From positions 136,900 to 200,899 of the forward strand of contig NZ_QHJG01000002.1 of NCBI RefSeq assembly GCF_003184185.1: DNA of 64,000 nt. Reading direction: 5' to 3'. The notes beneath the pieces are model-generated. The model saw only the letters and a program-made list of their open reading frames with translations, was not told the DNA's origin and did no database searches. Of this stretch, positions 14,839 to 25,237 are shown piece by piece. Position numbers and translations under genes: made by a program. The DNA comes from Legionella qingyii (lineage in GTDB: Bacteria; Pseudomonadota; Gammaproteobacteria; Legionellales; Legionellaceae). Position 1 is the first letter of the stretch. Each line of letters opens with the position of its first letter.

Positions 14839-17706
14839 ATGTTAGTGATGAAAGATTGTGCTATTGAGCCAGGTGATATTTTGTTTGTTGTCTCCAATAG
14901 CAATAAGCCTTGGGGGCGCTTAAAACAGGCGGCCCAATCACTAACTACTGCCGGCAACAAACATGGACATAAAGAAGTAATTACGGTGTTTGTTTGTACA
15001 GGTAAAAATAAATATGGCGTCATCTGTCATAATTATGAACGACAAATGAGCGTATCAACAGAAGCATTCATTCAGAATCTCCAAGAAAGCACTATAGAAG
15101 AATTGACAACGTTACTTCTGAGCTATTGCAATACGGAATTCAATGCAACCCAAATAAAAAACGCGCTAGCAGGCGGTTCTCTGTGGATGAAGCGATTGGC
15201 TGCTGAAATGACTGGAAATGAGGATTCAGATGAATTAATCAAGCGATTCCTTACTGCTACTCAAGAACGAAAAGCAAAACTAATTCAGTTACTGGTTACC
15301 TTCTGGCGTGCTTCAGGAGAAGCAGAAGTTCTGCCTGCGGTTCATTCAAGCTTATTAGTGTTTAAACATACTGATAGTGAACAAAGACAGAAATTTCTTA
15401 CTGCATATCAAGAACAAGTTAAGGTTACTGAACGACTTCATAAACAAGGAAAAAGCCGAACCAGTTTCTGGGCTGTGATTAAATCTCTTTTTCAATGGTC
15501 AAATCAGCAGGATAAAAAAGACAGAGAAGGTATTACTCCCTCTGATGCAACGTTCTGTTCACAAAATGTGATGCAAGTTTTAAATCAGGTCGATCCTAAT
15601 CTTGTACACAGAGGAAGACATGTGCTACCCAAAACCCTGGAGGCTGGACTTCGTGAAGCAACAAAATGTAGAAAAAAATCAGATGAAACTGTAAATCAGG
15701 GGCAGATTGATGATTTCGAAACGATGATTGCAGCGCAAGAACAATTTCTCCCTCCATTTAGCTTGCAAATTTTACCTGCAACCGGTAAAGAATTGATGAG
15801 CACATTATTGGCGGTGGTCGATAATGAAATTAAGCGGATTGAAACCAAACGATGGGCTAATCAAGAGGATAGAAAGAAAGCATCCGATTTGAAACAACTC
15901 CTTTTACCCTTTCGTGCTGAAAAATATCAAAAATATCCCATTAATTTGCAGGTTGATGTTGCATTAAAGCTTATTGCAACGTTACTCCCGACGCTACAGA
16001 GAAAAACAGGTTGGTTAGGTGAATGGTTCCCAGCAACTTCCTATGCCAATGTGCGGGCATTTGCCCGAACCCAAGGTATTTTTGACGGGGATATTCGTGA
16101 CACATTGGAGAAATTAAAGAGTAATCCTTCACCCACTATTGAAGAGGAGGAGATGAACGAAGAAGAGGGTGATGATCTTGAGTCATTATCTACTGGTCAA
16201 ATTTATATTTTCTCTGACTGGTCGTTTTCCAGTTGGCCAACAAGTAAACGTGAGTTGATGCTAAAGCATATGCTTGGTTTGCTTGCTGAAGGACATGAGC
16301 TATATACCTGGGAGAACGGACAACTGATCAAAAGAGATAAAGAGTCCTTAAAAAGTGCGATTAATGGTGCGGATTTTGATGATTTACTGGCTTCCAAATT
16401 AAAACCAGCAAACCAGGCTACAGTGCTTGCACAAGCACAACACCAACAATTAGATACAACACAAATTCATTTTCTTGATTATAAATTTTGTCGAGAATTG
16501 ACAGATGATCGTGAGTCTATTGAGACACATCTTAATCAGGTTGCAGCAATATTTTCATCTAAATTAGATGAACAGCATTTAAACCAAACCAAGCAAAGAA
16601 TTATTGATATAGAGCTTGCAAATTCTACATACGATCAAAAAGAGCAATTAGAAATGCAGACCTTGAAAAAGCGGATTGCAACTCAGAATGGAATAAAACA
16701 AAAAACATATCGAAGTGGTATCGATACCAGGGCTTTCGTGTCTCAACCATCACATCGAGAACCAATATTTAGATCAATTGATTTACTGAGTTTGACACCA
16801 TCCGCAAAGTATTACCGTAATGAAGTGTATTCCGATCTGGTGATTCATGAAAATCCATCATCGCCATTTGAATATTTTGAATTAGTGGGAATGAATGCGA
16901 CCGAAAATCTGGTGGGCTGTAAATATCAGTTTCATCCTGAAGGGTTAACAGAAAAACTAATCAATAATAGAAAAAAAGAATCAAATCTAGTTCTATTAGA
17001 AGGAAAAAAAAGATTAAGTTTGACAGAAGATTGGCAGGCTTTGCCATCTTTGCATCCAGGTGAAACATTACTGGATATCGCAATTAAAGGATTAAAAAAG
17101 GACGATTTTGAAATAAAGTACTCTAAGGAAAATCGTTTACATTACATTCGATTACTTAAACCAACAGCCGAGCCACGAGAAGCTTTTACTAATTTATTGC
17201 TACGTATGCACAAGAATTATCGAGCAAATCCTGTTTTTAATACGTTGAGTGCACTTTCTTCAGAGCACCAACAGATTCATCGCTTATTAATGAAATACCT
17301 CAAGTTTGGTAAAGATCGTGGAAAACTACGTAATGCCACTGGGGTCACGGTACATAACGGTAATGAATATCTTCAGGAAGCGAGAAAATTAAGTGTTGCA
17401 AGTTGTCGTATAAGAGCTATTGCTTTTAAAGAGGAAATGCAACAATTGTATCCTGAAGTTCCTGTCTCTATTGTTGTTAACTCAGATCATTGCTTTGTTG
17501 AGATGGAGTTGGATGGTCAATGGCAGAGATATTGTCTGGGTGGATATAGAGATACTCCAAGTTTAGTGGAATCAGTTAGGGAAGACACTTTAACGTCTAC
17601 ATACTCAAATTCTAAAAAGCAACAGTTTTTTACCGATAAACCGAAACAGCAGCCACAGGGTGATTTTCTTGTTGAAGAAGATATGTTCATCAACAATTTT
17701 GCTTAA
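14839..17706 (+). CDS. Large candidate effector with C-terminal transglutaminase-like domain
   Basis: 955 aa, no signal peptide or TM. Residues about 820-910 fit a transglutaminase/protease-like fold: SVASCRIRAIAFKEEMQQ (Cys856 at a helix start), VVNSDHCFVEMELDGQW (His884) and RYCLGGYRD. Where most relatives have Asp (VDLGG) this protein has Cys899, with Asp905 nearby. Residues 11-110 show a GDILFV / GHKEVITVFVCTG / SYCNTEF order reminiscent of permuted NlpC/P60 enzymes (His44, Cys97), less sure. The middle is long, charged and helical, with an acidic stretch (EEEEMNEEEGDD) near 430. Size, cytosolic build and accessory setting suggest a Dot/Icm effector; that is inference. Confidence 0.6.
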   Translation: MLVMKDCAIEPGDILFVVSNSNKPWGRLKQAAQSLTTAGNKHGHKEVITVFVCTGKNKYGVICHNYERQMSVSTEAFIQNLQESTIEELTTLLLSYCNTEFNATQIKNALAGGSLWMKRLAAEMTGNEDSDELIKRFLTATQERKAKLIQLLVTFWRASGEAEVLPAVHSSLLVFKHTDSEQRQKFLTAYQEQVKVTERLHKQGKSRTSFWAVIKSLFQWSNQQDKKDREGITPSDATFCSQNVMQVLNQVDPNLVHRGRHVLPKTLEAGLREATKCRKKSDETVNQGQIDDFETMIAAQEQFLPPFSLQILPATGKELMSTLLAVVDNEIKRIETKRWANQEDRKKASDLKQLLLPFRAEKYQKYPINLQVDVALKLIATLLPTLQRKTGWLGEWFPATSYANVRAFARTQGIFDGDIRDTLEKLKSNPSPTIEEEEMNEEEGDDLESLSTGQIYIFSDWSFSSWPTSKRELMLKHMLGLLAEGHELYTWENGQLIKRDKESLKSAINGADFDDLLASKLKPANQATVLAQAQHQQLDTTQIHFLDYKFCRELTDDRESIETHLNQVAAIFSSKLDEQHLNQTKQRIIDIELANSTYDQKEQLEMQTLKKRIATQNGIKQKTYRSGIDTRAFVSQPSHREPIFRSIDLLSLTPSAKYYRNEVYSDLVIHENPSSPFEYFELVGMNATENLVGCKYQFHPEGLTEKLINNRKKESNLVLLEGKKRLSLTEDWQALPSLHPGETLLDIAIKGLKKDDFEIKYSKENRLHYIRLLKPTAEPREAFTNLLLRMHKNYRANPVFNTLSALSSEHQQIHRLLMKYLKFGKDRGKLRNATGVTVHNGNEYLQEARKLSVASCRIRAIAFKEEMQQLYPEVPVSIVVNSDHCFVEMELDGQWQRYCLGGYRDTPSLVESVREDTLTSTYSNSKKQQFFTDKPKQQPQGDFLVEEDMFINNFA

Positions 17707-18109
17707 AAAATACAAATGTTAGGGTGAATATTTTTAAGTTACTATGTAGCTTGGGTGAAACGCAGCGAAACCATGATGTTCCTGCGAGTATGTTGGATTT
17801 TGTGTCATGTGCCACCACAACCGAATTTTAATTGTTTGGTTTTATTAATAGCCCCCTTGGTTACAAATGTAATGACAACAAGTACTTGCATTAGTTTTTT
17901 AGAAAATCTTGTTAAATCCAAGTTAATGTATTTCCTTGCTTAATAAATGGATTTTGAATTGTTATTCTTCTTGATTTTTATGTAAACAAATCACTTGCTC
18001 GACTTTATGCTTTTATGAATAAGACCTTCTTTAATTACTTGTAGTAAGATGACTTTATTAAGATTCATTGAATGATTACAATGATTAAAAATTTTTAGGT
18101 TATAGGGAA
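17707..18109. other. Spacer before the broken permease gene
   Basis: It holds a repeat copy at 17746-17772 and otherwise A+T-rich sequence. A 62-codon frame at 17755-17943 starts inside the repeat and has no protein-like features. No RNA gene seen. Confidence 0.55.
17746..17772. repeat. GCCTGGGT-type repeat, copy G
   Basis: GTAGCTTGGGTGAAACGCAG followed by CGAAACC. Only the left portion of the palindrome is recognisable; the right half appears lost. Confidence 0.6.
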
Positions 18110-18951
18110 ATGCCAATATTAGATAAAATTTTGGGAAAACCTCTTTCTTCAAAGTCAAGGAAAAAGCAAGAATTATCAGTATTAACTGGAGTTCCTGCAC
18201 TGGGATTAGACTCATTATCTTCGACAGCTTATGGTCCCGAAGCTGCACTCACAGTGTTATTATCAGCGGGGATAATAGGATTACATTATTTTTTTACTAT
18301 TTCTCTATTAGTTGTTCTTGTTCTTGTGTCTTTATATTTTTCTTATAGACAAACAGCCGCAGCCTATCCACAAGGAGGAGGGTCATATATTGTTGCCAGT
18401 GATAATCTTGGGCGGAATTATGGTTTGGGGGCAGCAATTTCATTAATATTGGATTATTTGTTAAATGTTACGGTCGGAATATCGGCAGGTGTTGGTGCCA
18501 TAGTATCGGCAATTCCGTCATTACATCCTTATACGCTTATATTATGTCTTGCTATCTTATTAAAGCAATTCAATTTGGAATGTTGCTTTCGGATGATGTG
18601 ACAGCTGTTTTTATTGATGCAGGCTCTGGAGACGTTGATCGCTTGAAGCAGCTTTGGTCTGAAAAAATTGAATTGCCAGCCCAAAAGGCAGATAAAGGAA
18701 TCCCTAAATTAGAAATTATTGAATCACCTTATCGCCGCATTTATAAGCCTTTATTAAATTTTGTGAGAAAAGTAAGAAAAGAGAGGCAAAATAGACTTAT
18801 TGCCCTTATTATACCTGAGTTAGTAGAACCTAAATGGTATGAGTACTTATTACATAATATCCATGCGCCAGGATTACGTGCATTGCTTTTTTTAGAGAGA
18901 GATCCACGTATGATTGTTATTACAATCCCTTGGTATTTACGTGAGAACTAA
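18110..18951 (+). pseudogene. APC-family amino-acid permease, internal deletion with frame shift
   Basis: Two frames carry the two ends of one gene. 18110-18601 encodes an APC permease N-terminus (LTGVPALGLDSLSSTAYGPE, then TAAAYPQGGGSYIVASDNLG, about four TM) up to about residue 152. From about 18560 another frame continues with the cytosolic C-terminal domain (IKAIQFGMLLSDDVTAVFID, then RNRLIALIIPELVEPKWYEY-like) to 18951. Full relatives are about 600 aa or more, so the middle of roughly 350 residues with the remaining TM segments is missing. The join lies near 18555-18575. The product cannot be a transporter. Confidence 0.85.
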
Positions 18952-18969
18952 AAAGAAGGATTTGAAATT

Positions 18970-19620
18970 ATGACGCAATTTGAAAAGTTGTTTAACTTTA
19001 TGAAAAAACCTTGGGTTATTATTTTTTATGCAATTTTTGTTATTTTAGCCTATTATTTTTTAGATCGGTTGTTGGCAATTTATTTTCATCAGTTGAATCT
19101 TGAGGCCAAATTACCCTTTTTGGGTGTATTGACTGCCTTGGGCAAATGGATTGCTTATATTGTTTTGTTTTTTATTGCAGGATTGTATTTCCGATACATA
19201 CAAGTTAATACTGTTTACGAAAATCGATCTTGGTATTTACTTGGTTGTGTGCTTTTAGCCAATTTGGTGTGTTTGATTTTGAAAGTTGCTTTGAGTCGTG
19301 CTCGTCCTGAGTTATTGTTCGCAAGTAATGAGTTTGGATTTTATTGGTTTAAATTGAGTTCAAATTATTGGTCTTTGCCTTCAGGGCATACAACAACAGT
19401 CATGAGTTTGGCTGCAGGATTGGGAATTCTTTTTCCTCGTTATTTTTATGTTTTACTTGTTGTTGCCCTGTTAGTTGCGGCATCAAGAATCTTGTTATGC
19501 TTTCATTATTTAAGTGATGTGATGAGTGCATTTTATATTAGTCTGTTGGTTGTTGGCTTTTTTACTGAATATGTTAAACGGAAGAATTGGTTCCATAAAA
19601 TGGATTGTACTGTAAGATAA
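18970..19620 (+). CDS. PAP2-family membrane phosphatase
   Basis: 216 aa, about six TM segments. The three acid-phosphatase motifs are intact: KVALSRARP (KxxxxxxRP), SLPSGHTTT (PSGH) and SRILLCFHYLSDV (SRxxxxxHxxxD). It probably dephosphorylates a lipid phosphate such as undecaprenyl pyrophosphate, phosphatidate or phosphatidylglycerophosphate at the outer face of the inner membrane. It begins 18 bases after the permease remnant. A hairpin terminator follows. Confidence 0.88.
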   Translation: MTQFEKLFNFMKKPWVIIFYAIFVILAYYFLDRLLAIYFHQLNLEAKLPFLGVLTALGKWIAYIVLFFIAGLYFRYIQVNTVYENRSWYLLGCVLLANLVCLILKVALSRARPELLFASNEFGFYWFKLSSNYWSLPSGHTTTVMSLAAGLGILFPRYFYVLLVVALLVAASRILLCFHYLSDVMSAFYISLLVVGFFTEYVKRKNWFHKMDCTVR

Positions 19621-19625
19621 CTAAG

Positions 19626-19649
19626 ACTCTGGAGGGCCACCAGAGTTTT
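19626..19649 (+). terminator. Rho-independent terminator after the PAP2 gene
   Basis: ACTCTGG (19626-19632), a 7-base loop, CCAGAGT (19640-19646) then TTTA. Perfect 7-bp stem with a short T-run, 5 bases past the stop. Confidence 0.75.
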
Positions 19650-19687
19650 AACAGTATCGATCCTGATAGCCAATCTAGGGAGAGGTT

Positions 19688-20941
19688 ATGACTATAGAGA
19701 CTGAATTAAAAACTCTGGTTAGTATCTATGCCAGTTATGATGAAGAAAAAAAATGTTATAACAGTGAATTGAATCAAGAAGCTCTTTTACGCCTGGATGC
19801 TGATTTTATTAAATTAATTAATAAGTTGTTGCTTAAGGACGGTCCAGATAAAGCAAGAATTAAAAAAAATTATAAGAAATTGTCTTTAAATTTTCATCCA
19901 GACCTTATCGAAAGGTTTAGCCCAGAAGTCAAATGGATTGAGAAAAATTTATCTGAAGCTCGCAATGACGGGGCTTGTTTTAAAACATTAAGCCTCTGTT
20001 ACGGAAAACTTACCTCACCCCAGGATTTTAAATCCATTAAATTTGATGAAATTACTACTCGGGAAGATCTTAAAAAGTGGATAGAACATTTAAGGAATAC
20101 TTCTAGAACATTTACCGAGCGTAATTTTTATGCAAGCCTTCTAGGATTGCTTGACCAGTCAACAGGATATTTTGACGAAGTCGGAAAAATAAAACCGAAG
20201 GGTATACGTGCTTTAATTTCATTTCTTCCAATGGTTTTCATTAGTTTTGGTACTTTTGTTTTTGTAGAAGAATTATTTGCTGTTTATGCACTTTATTTCG
20301 CTTTGTTAAAAGGTGGACAGTATATTGGGTCTACCAACTCACAAGAATTGCAAAAACTTGGAACTACTTTGCAAAAAATTACTATGGTTTCTGCTACAAC
20401 CACTACTACTTTATTAGTTCGTTTACTTGAAATGACTTTTTGGGCATCCAGACAATGCTATGAGATGAGTCTGCAAATAGGCTCCTCTCTTTTAACGCCA
20501 TTAATTTGTGCTTCTCCTGAAATGAAATTTGATGCATCAATGGTCGATGAAAATTTATGCCGCGAATTAATTCTTGCAAGTCAAAATCAAAGTGTTAGTG
20601 AGAACTTCAAAACCCCCCAATTAAAAATGATTGCGGCGCCAATTGAATCGTACCTTGGATTATTAGAACTGCAATTTTTTAGAAATTGGCGAGCAGGAGG
20701 CGGGAAATATCGCGCATTAGATGCATTTTTATTGAGAATGCGTGTTATAGATAAAGACGATGAATTGAAGATTGAAGAGAAAATTGCTCAAACCTATGAA
20801 GCGTTGCAAATTGTGAAAGAAAATCCCAGTGTTTATACTGAGGGAGGAAAAACCGCCTTAGCAGTTGATCGGGCTGAACGTGTAATTAATCTCCTAAAAG
20901 AAGACTCTCAGATACAACTTTCTTTATTGGGTATGACTTAG
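19688..20941 (+). CDS. J-domain-like membrane protein, candidate effector
   Basis: 417 aa. Residues about 53-110 form a degenerate J domain: IKKNYKKLSLNFHPD has the HPD tripeptide (70-72) that stimulates Hsp70, followed by a helix ending FKTLSLCYGKLTSP like the fourth J helix. A hydrophobic hairpin follows at about 172-210 (ALISFLPMVFISFGTFVFV, then AVYALYFALL), so the protein would sit in a membrane. The remainder is helical with no known domain. GGGAG lies before the ATG. It is unlike DnaJ or CbpA, which have Gly/Phe and zinc regions. An effector acting on host Hsp70 is inferred. Confidence 0.6.
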   Translation: MTIETELKTLVSIYASYDEEKKCYNSELNQEALLRLDADFIKLINKLLLKDGPDKARIKKNYKKLSLNFHPDLIERFSPEVKWIEKNLSEARNDGACFKTLSLCYGKLTSPQDFKSIKFDEITTREDLKKWIEHLRNTSRTFTERNFYASLLGLLDQSTGYFDEVGKIKPKGIRALISFLPMVFISFGTFVFVEELFAVYALYFALLKGGQYIGSTNSQELQKLGTTLQKITMVSATTTTTLLVRLLEMTFWASRQCYEMSLQIGSSLLTPLICASPEMKFDASMVDENLCRELILASQNQSVSENFKTPQLKMIAAPIESYLGLLELQFFRNWRAGGGKYRALDAFLLRMRVIDKDDELKIEEKIAQTYEALQIVKENPSVYTEGGKTALAVDRAERVINLLKEDSQIQLSLLGMT

Positions 20942-21116
20942 TTCTTTGGCGATAGAAAAGCAATTTTGCGACTAGTTATCTTGTTTCATACTAAATTTTA
21001 TGCATTATATCTGATGACGATATCGTTATCGAATTCGGTTAAATAAAAATAACCCCTTGAATTTAGCACGGTATCTCTGGCAAGATGCATTTGTTTTGAT
21101 TATCCAGTGAGGAATT

Positions 21117-21866
21117 ATGAAAATTCTCGTGGCAGTGAAGCGTGTAATCGACCCCTATGTCAAAATTCGGGTCAAATCGGACCATTCCGGAGTTGAAACA
21201 CAAAATATTAAAATGGCAATGAATCCCTTTGATGAAATTGCTGTAGAAGAAGCATTACGCTTACGTGAAAATAATTGGGCTACCGAAGTGATTGCAGTAA
21301 GTATTGGCGGAGATAGTTCGCAAGAAACATTGCGGCATGCTTTGGCATTAGGTGCTGATAGAGCCGTTTTGGTTCATACTGAAGACTCATTGGAAAGCCT
21401 TAATATCGCTAAAATATTAAAAAAGATTGTTGATGATGAAAAACCAGATTTAGTATTGATGGGTAAGCAAGCTATTGATGGTGATAATAATCAAACGCCA
21501 CAAATGTTGGCTGCTCTATTAAATTGGCCACAGGCTACATATGCTTCTAAAATAGAAGCAACAAGCGATCATCTGCAAGTCACTCGTGAAATTGACGGAG
21601 GTCTTGAAACAATAAGTGTGCATTTGCCCGCAGTAGTGAGTACCGATTTACGCTTAAATGAGCCACGATACGCCAGCCTCCCCAATATTATGAAAGCCAA
21701 AAAGAAACCGTTGGATATTAGGAAACTGGATAGTCTGGGATTGTCACTTAAAAAACATATTGAAGTATTAAATGTTACTGCTCCACCGACTCGTAGTGGT
21801 GGAGTTAAAGTTGACTCAGTGACCGAATTATTGGATAAATTACAGCATGAAGCCAAAGTGCTTTGA
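21117..21866 (+). CDS. etfB: Electron transfer flavoprotein, beta subunit
   Basis: 249 aa. [34 protein letters not shown], the AMP-binding segment [20 protein letters not shown] and the beta-subunit signature VEREIDGG-like [12 protein letters not shown] are all present. With EtfA it accepts electrons from acyl-CoA dehydrogenases (one is encoded at 58954) and passes them to ETF-quinone oxidoreductase. Nine bases separate it from etfA. Confidence 0.95.
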   Translation: MKILVAVKRVIDPYVKIRVKSDHSGVETQNIKMAMNPFDEIAVEEALRLRENNWATEVIAVSIGGDSSQETLRHALALGADRAVLVHTEDSLESLNIAKILKKIVDDEKPDLVLMGKQAIDGDNNQTPQMLAALLNWPQATYASKIEATSDHLQVTREIDGGLETISVHLPAVVSTDLRLNEPRYASLPNIMKAKKKPLDIRKLDSLGLSLKKHIEVLNVTAPPTRSGGVKVDSVTELLDKLQHEAKVL

Positions 21867-21875
21867 TAAGGGGGA

Positions 21876-22817
21876 GTGATGAGCACTTTAGTACTCGTTG
21901 AACATGATAATCAAACATTACACCCATCTACTCGTAATGCTTTAGCTGCGGCATTGGAGTTGGATAAAGAACCGACCTTACTTATTGTAGGACATCAATG
22001 CAAGGCAGTAGCAGAGCAGGCTGCAACTCTTGCAGGAGTAAATGCCGTTTGGTACGTTGATAAACCTTGTTATGAACATGCTTTAGCAGAGCAATTAAGC
22101 GATTTGATTCTTTCCTTTGCGCATTCATTTAATGCCATAATCGTATCTGCCAGCACTTTTGGTAAAAATATTGCTCCACGTATCGCAGCTCGACTGGATG
22201 TAGCTCAAGTTTCTGATGTTAGTAAAATTATTGATAAAGATACCTTTGAACATCCAATATATGCAGGTAATGCAATAGAAACAGTACGCGTTCTTGATTC
22301 CATAAAAGTTTTAACCATTAGAGCAACAGCATTTAATCCAGTAACCGCAAGTCAGGGAAGTTGTTTGGTTGAACAAATTGATAAAGAATTTATCGCCAAA
22401 GAAAGCCAATTTGTTAAGCATGAGTTAAGCACGTCTGAGCGACCTGATTTAGGCAGTGCCAAAATTGTTGTCTCTGGTGGAAGAGGGTTGCAAAGTGCTG
22501 AGAAGTTTCAGTTGATCGAAGAATTAGCTGATGAGCTTGGTGCTGCTGTGGGAGCATCCCGTGCTGCTGTAGATGCAGGGTTTGTTCCTAATGATTATCA
22601 AGTGGGGCAAACCGGAAGGATAGTTGCACCAATGCTTTATATTGCTGTGGGAATTTCTGGCGCTGTACAGCATTTGGCAGGGATGAAAGACTCTAAGATT
22701 ATTGTTGCAATCAATAAGGATGAAGATGCCCCTATTTTTCAAATCGCTGACTATGGTTTGGTTGGTGATTTATTCGAGCTCGTGCCGCAGTTAATAGCAC
22801 AATTAAAAAACCGTTAG
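21876..22817 (+). CDS. etfA: Electron transfer flavoprotein, alpha subunit
   Basis: 313 aa, second gene of etfBA. The C-terminal FAD domain shows [40 protein letters not shown] and [20 protein letters not shown], then [21 protein letters not shown], the ETF-alpha signature. GGGGGAG upstream of the ATG is a strong ribosome site. Confidence 0.95.
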   Translation: MMSTLVLVEHDNQTLHPSTRNALAAALELDKEPTLLIVGHQCKAVAEQAATLAGVNAVWYVDKPCYEHALAEQLSDLILSFAHSFNAIIVSASTFGKNIAPRIAARLDVAQVSDVSKIIDKDTFEHPIYAGNAIETVRVLDSIKVLTIRATAFNPVTASQGSCLVEQIDKEFIAKESQFVKHELSTSERPDLGSAKIVVSGGRGLQSAEKFQLIEELADELGAAVGASRAAVDAGFVPNDYQVGQTGRIVAPMLYIAVGISGAVQHLAGMKDSKIIVAINKDEDAPIFQIADYGLVGDLFELVPQLIAQLKNR

Positions 22818-22829
22818 AGGGGAAAATGT

Positions 22830-23951
22830 ATGTTAGTAGGTGTTCCAAAAGAAATTAAACCTCAAGAAAATCGCGTGGGTCTTGTTCCTTCTAGTATTGG
22901 GGAAATTATAAGAGTAGGGAGCTCTGTTATAGTTGAGAAGGGTGCTGGATTAGGAATCGGTATTTCTGATGATGATTATCGACATGCTGGTGCTGAGGTT
23001 GTGGATAGCGCAGATGAAGTGTTTTCCAGAGCTGAACTCATTGTAAAAGTAAAAGAGCCACAACCTATTGAGTGCAAGCGTCTTCGTGAAGGTCAAACTT
23101 TATTTACCTATTTGCATTTGGCCCCAGATCCTCACCAAGCGCGTATGCTGAAAGAGTCTGGAGTTACTGCTATTGCTTATGAAACAGTAACTGAGGAAGG
23201 TGGTGGTTTGCCATTATTGGCTCCTATGTCACAAGTTGCCGGACGTATGTCTATTCAGGCAGGTGCTCATTGCTTGGAAATGGCTCAAGGTGGTAGTGGT
23301 ATTTTATTAGGTGGTGTTCCTGGAGTAGCTGCGGCAAACGTAGTAGTTATTGGTGGTGGTGTGGTTGGTACCAATGCAGTACGTATGGCTATGGGTATGG
23401 AAGCACGAGTGACTGTTCTGGATCGTTCTTTGCAACGTTTAAATGAATTGGATTTCCAATTTGGTTCTAAGATCAATACGATTTATTCCACTGCTGATGC
23501 TATAGAGCGATATGTTGCCAGTGCTGATTTGGTAATTGGTGCAGTATTAGTCCCCGGTGCAGCAGCTCCAAAATTAGTCACTCGAGCTATGCTTAAATCA
23601 ATGCGCCCTGGTTCAGTATTAGTTGATGTGGCTATTGACCAAGGTGGATGTTTTGAAACAAGCCGTCCCACAACACATCAAGAGCCTACATATGTTGTTG
23701 ATAATGTGGTGCATTATTGCGTTGCGAATATGCCCGGCGCGGTGCCAAGAACATCAACGTTTGCTTTGAATAATGCAACATTACCTTTTGTTTTAAGTAT
23801 TGTAACTAAAGGTGTGAAGCTGGCTTTATTGAATGATAAGCATTTACTCAATGGATTAAACGTTCATCAGGGTAAGATTACGTTTGATGCAGTTGCTCGT
23901 GATTTAGGTTATGAGTATACACCTGCAGCTATAGCATTGGCTGGACGATAA
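22830..23951 (+). CDS. ald: Alanine dehydrogenase
   Basis: 373 aa. It interconverts alanine and pyruvate with NAD(H). [29 protein letters not shown], the NAD loop [33 protein letters not shown] and the tail [12 protein letters not shown] are all family blocks. The start at 22830 follows AGAGGGGA by about 7 bases; an ATG at 22826 is out of frame. Only 12 bases separate it from etfA, so it is probably part of the same transcript, linking amino-acid use to the electron-transfer genes. Confidence 0.95.
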   Translation: MLVGVPKEIKPQENRVGLVPSSIGEIIRVGSSVIVEKGAGLGIGISDDDYRHAGAEVVDSADEVFSRAELIVKVKEPQPIECKRLREGQTLFTYLHLAPDPHQARMLKESGVTAIAYETVTEEGGGLPLLAPMSQVAGRMSIQAGAHCLEMAQGGSGILLGGVPGVAAANVVVIGGGVVGTNAVRMAMGMEARVTVLDRSLQRLNELDFQFGSKINTIYSTADAIERYVASADLVIGAVLVPGAAAPKLVTRAMLKSMRPGSVLVDVAIDQGGCFETSRPTTHQEPTYVVDNVVHYCVANMPGAVPRTSTFALNNATLPFVLSIVTKGVKLALLNDKHLLNGLNVHQGKITFDAVARDLGYEYTPAAIALAGR

Positions 23952-23973
23952 TACTCAATTAACAGAGTAAACA

Positions 23974-24009
23974 TTCTCCTGGATTATGTTGGGTCGTAAT
24001 TCAGGAGAA
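23974..24009. terminator. Possible bidirectional hairpin between ald and the 24061 gene
   Basis: TTCTCCTG (23974-23981) pairs with CAGGAGAA (24002-24009) across a 20-base loop, between two convergent genes. There is no T-run, so termination is only suggested. Confidence 0.35.
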
Positions 24010-24060
24010 ATGCATCGTCTCTAAAACGAACACAACCAGAATTAAATCTTTGAATCCGCA

Positions 24061-25137
24061 TTAAAGAGTTGGAACGGACTTATTTTTAGCATTTAAATTT
24101 TCTTCATCGCGCCCAATTCTTTTTGTTACTTTGCCAAATTCTTCTAGTTCATGAGCTATTTTGGGATTATTCAACGTTCCATAACCTCTATGCATATCAT
24201 CTCCGATTATTGTATAGCAGCCAATAATAAATTTATCTGCCTTTTCCCTGGTTGGTGCATCTTCTTTTGCAGATTTAGCCCATTCATCAACACTTTGTGC
24301 TAATTTTAATAAAACGTATGATTTTGTTGTTATACAATTATCCCATGCAAATGTCATTACAGGGTTCAAATCGTCTTCGGCTGCCTTAATCGCCTGTTCG
24401 ACAAATTCAATCGGGATTGCTAAATCATGAATTACCGTGGCATCAAAAGAAGTTCCTTTAGCAATATGTGGAGATTCATTTGCAATGGTAGTCTTTAATT
24501 TTTCTGTCATCACAGAAGTAATTGTCAATCCTGGTGCTGGATTAACATATTGTTTCCATCCAGCTTCAATTGCTGACTTTAGGGTTGGTAATGGGCCCAT
24601 CGGACTTTGGCGTCCAATAATTAATGGACGACTTTCTTTATCACCATCGACAGGTTCAATAACAATACCAACATGGCAAACATCAGATACATCTAATGGT
24701 TTGGAACGAACTTTCTCGGACGGTTGTAACCATGTCAACCATGCAGGGAAGGGGATTATGCCTCTAAATCCTTCCTTTTTTCCTCCTCCAATTTTTACCA
24801 TGGCTCCTTGACCATATCTTTGGACAAGGCTATTTTCCTTACTATAGTCCCAAGTATCTAAGTCCTTGGGAGTGAGAGCAGTTGCTCTTTCCAAAGTGGC
24901 ATGTCCTTTGGGTTTTGTTGAGTCAAAAATAACCCGGGTTTTATGTTGCTCGTACTGATCCCATCCATAGAGTACTGTGCATCCAACTAAAGTACCTACA
25001 AAACCAACTTTGGATAATTTAGCAAGTGTTCTCAGTTGAAAGGTTGCGTTACTGCTTGGCCCCTGACGAAATGTATTCCAAAAATTATGTTTAACTGTCT
25101 CTGATTTATCGGAAAAAAAATCATATTTCGTTTTCAT
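24061..25137 (-). CDS. PmrA-box-controlled membrane-anchored protein, papain-like pattern, candidate effector
   Basis: 358 aa. One TM near residues 41-60 (SKVGFVGTLVGCTVLYGW). After it comes a globular domain with VCHVGIVIEP (His155) and AWDNCITTKSYVLLKLA (Cys268). A His-x-Gly-hydrophobic strand followed later by Asn-Cys at a helix start is the order of permuted papain-like amidases (NlpC/P60, LRAT, PPPDE types). The product was not recognised by name. About 100 bases upstream is a nearly ideal PmrA box, the element that drives many Dot/Icm effector genes. The C-terminal 30 residues are charged (RIGRDEENLNAKNKSVPTL). Enzyme and effector status are inferences. Confidence 0.6.
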   Translation of the reverse strand: MKTKYDFFSDKSETVKHNFWNTFRQGPSSNATFQLRTLAKLSKVGFVGTLVGCTVLYGWDQYEQHKTRVIFDSTKPKGHATLERATALTPKDLDTWDYSKENSLVQRYGQGAMVKIGGGKKEGFRGIIPFPAWLTWLQPSEKVRSKPLDVSDVCHVGIVIEPVDGDKESRPLIIGRQSPMGPLPTLKSAIEAGWKQYVNPAPGLTITSVMTEKLKTTIANESPHIAKGTSFDATVIHDLAIPIEFVEQAIKAAEDDLNPVMTFAWDNCITTKSYVLLKLAQSVDEWAKSAKEDAPTREKADKFIIGCYTIIGDDMHRGYGTLNNPKIAHELEEFGKVTKRIGRDEENLNAKNKSVPTL

Positions 25138-25237
25138 AATGACCTCTTGATTATCTGATTGTGCACCAAATATCTATTCAAATAGGGCTTGGGATTCATG
25201 AAAAAACACTCTGCCTATGGTTATATCATATTGTATT

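Noticed and set aside
17755..17943. 62-codon frame before the permease remnant
   Set aside because: Starts within a repeat copy, lacks a ribosome site and shows no family likeness.
21017..21026. ACGATATCGT palindrome upstream of etfB
   Set aside because: Only 10 bases and not clearly placed relative to a promoter; too common to call an operator.
24437..24811. Plus-strand frame of 124 codons inside the 24061-25137 gene
   Set aside because: Antisense to a gene with its own PmrA box; composition is that of a shadow frame.
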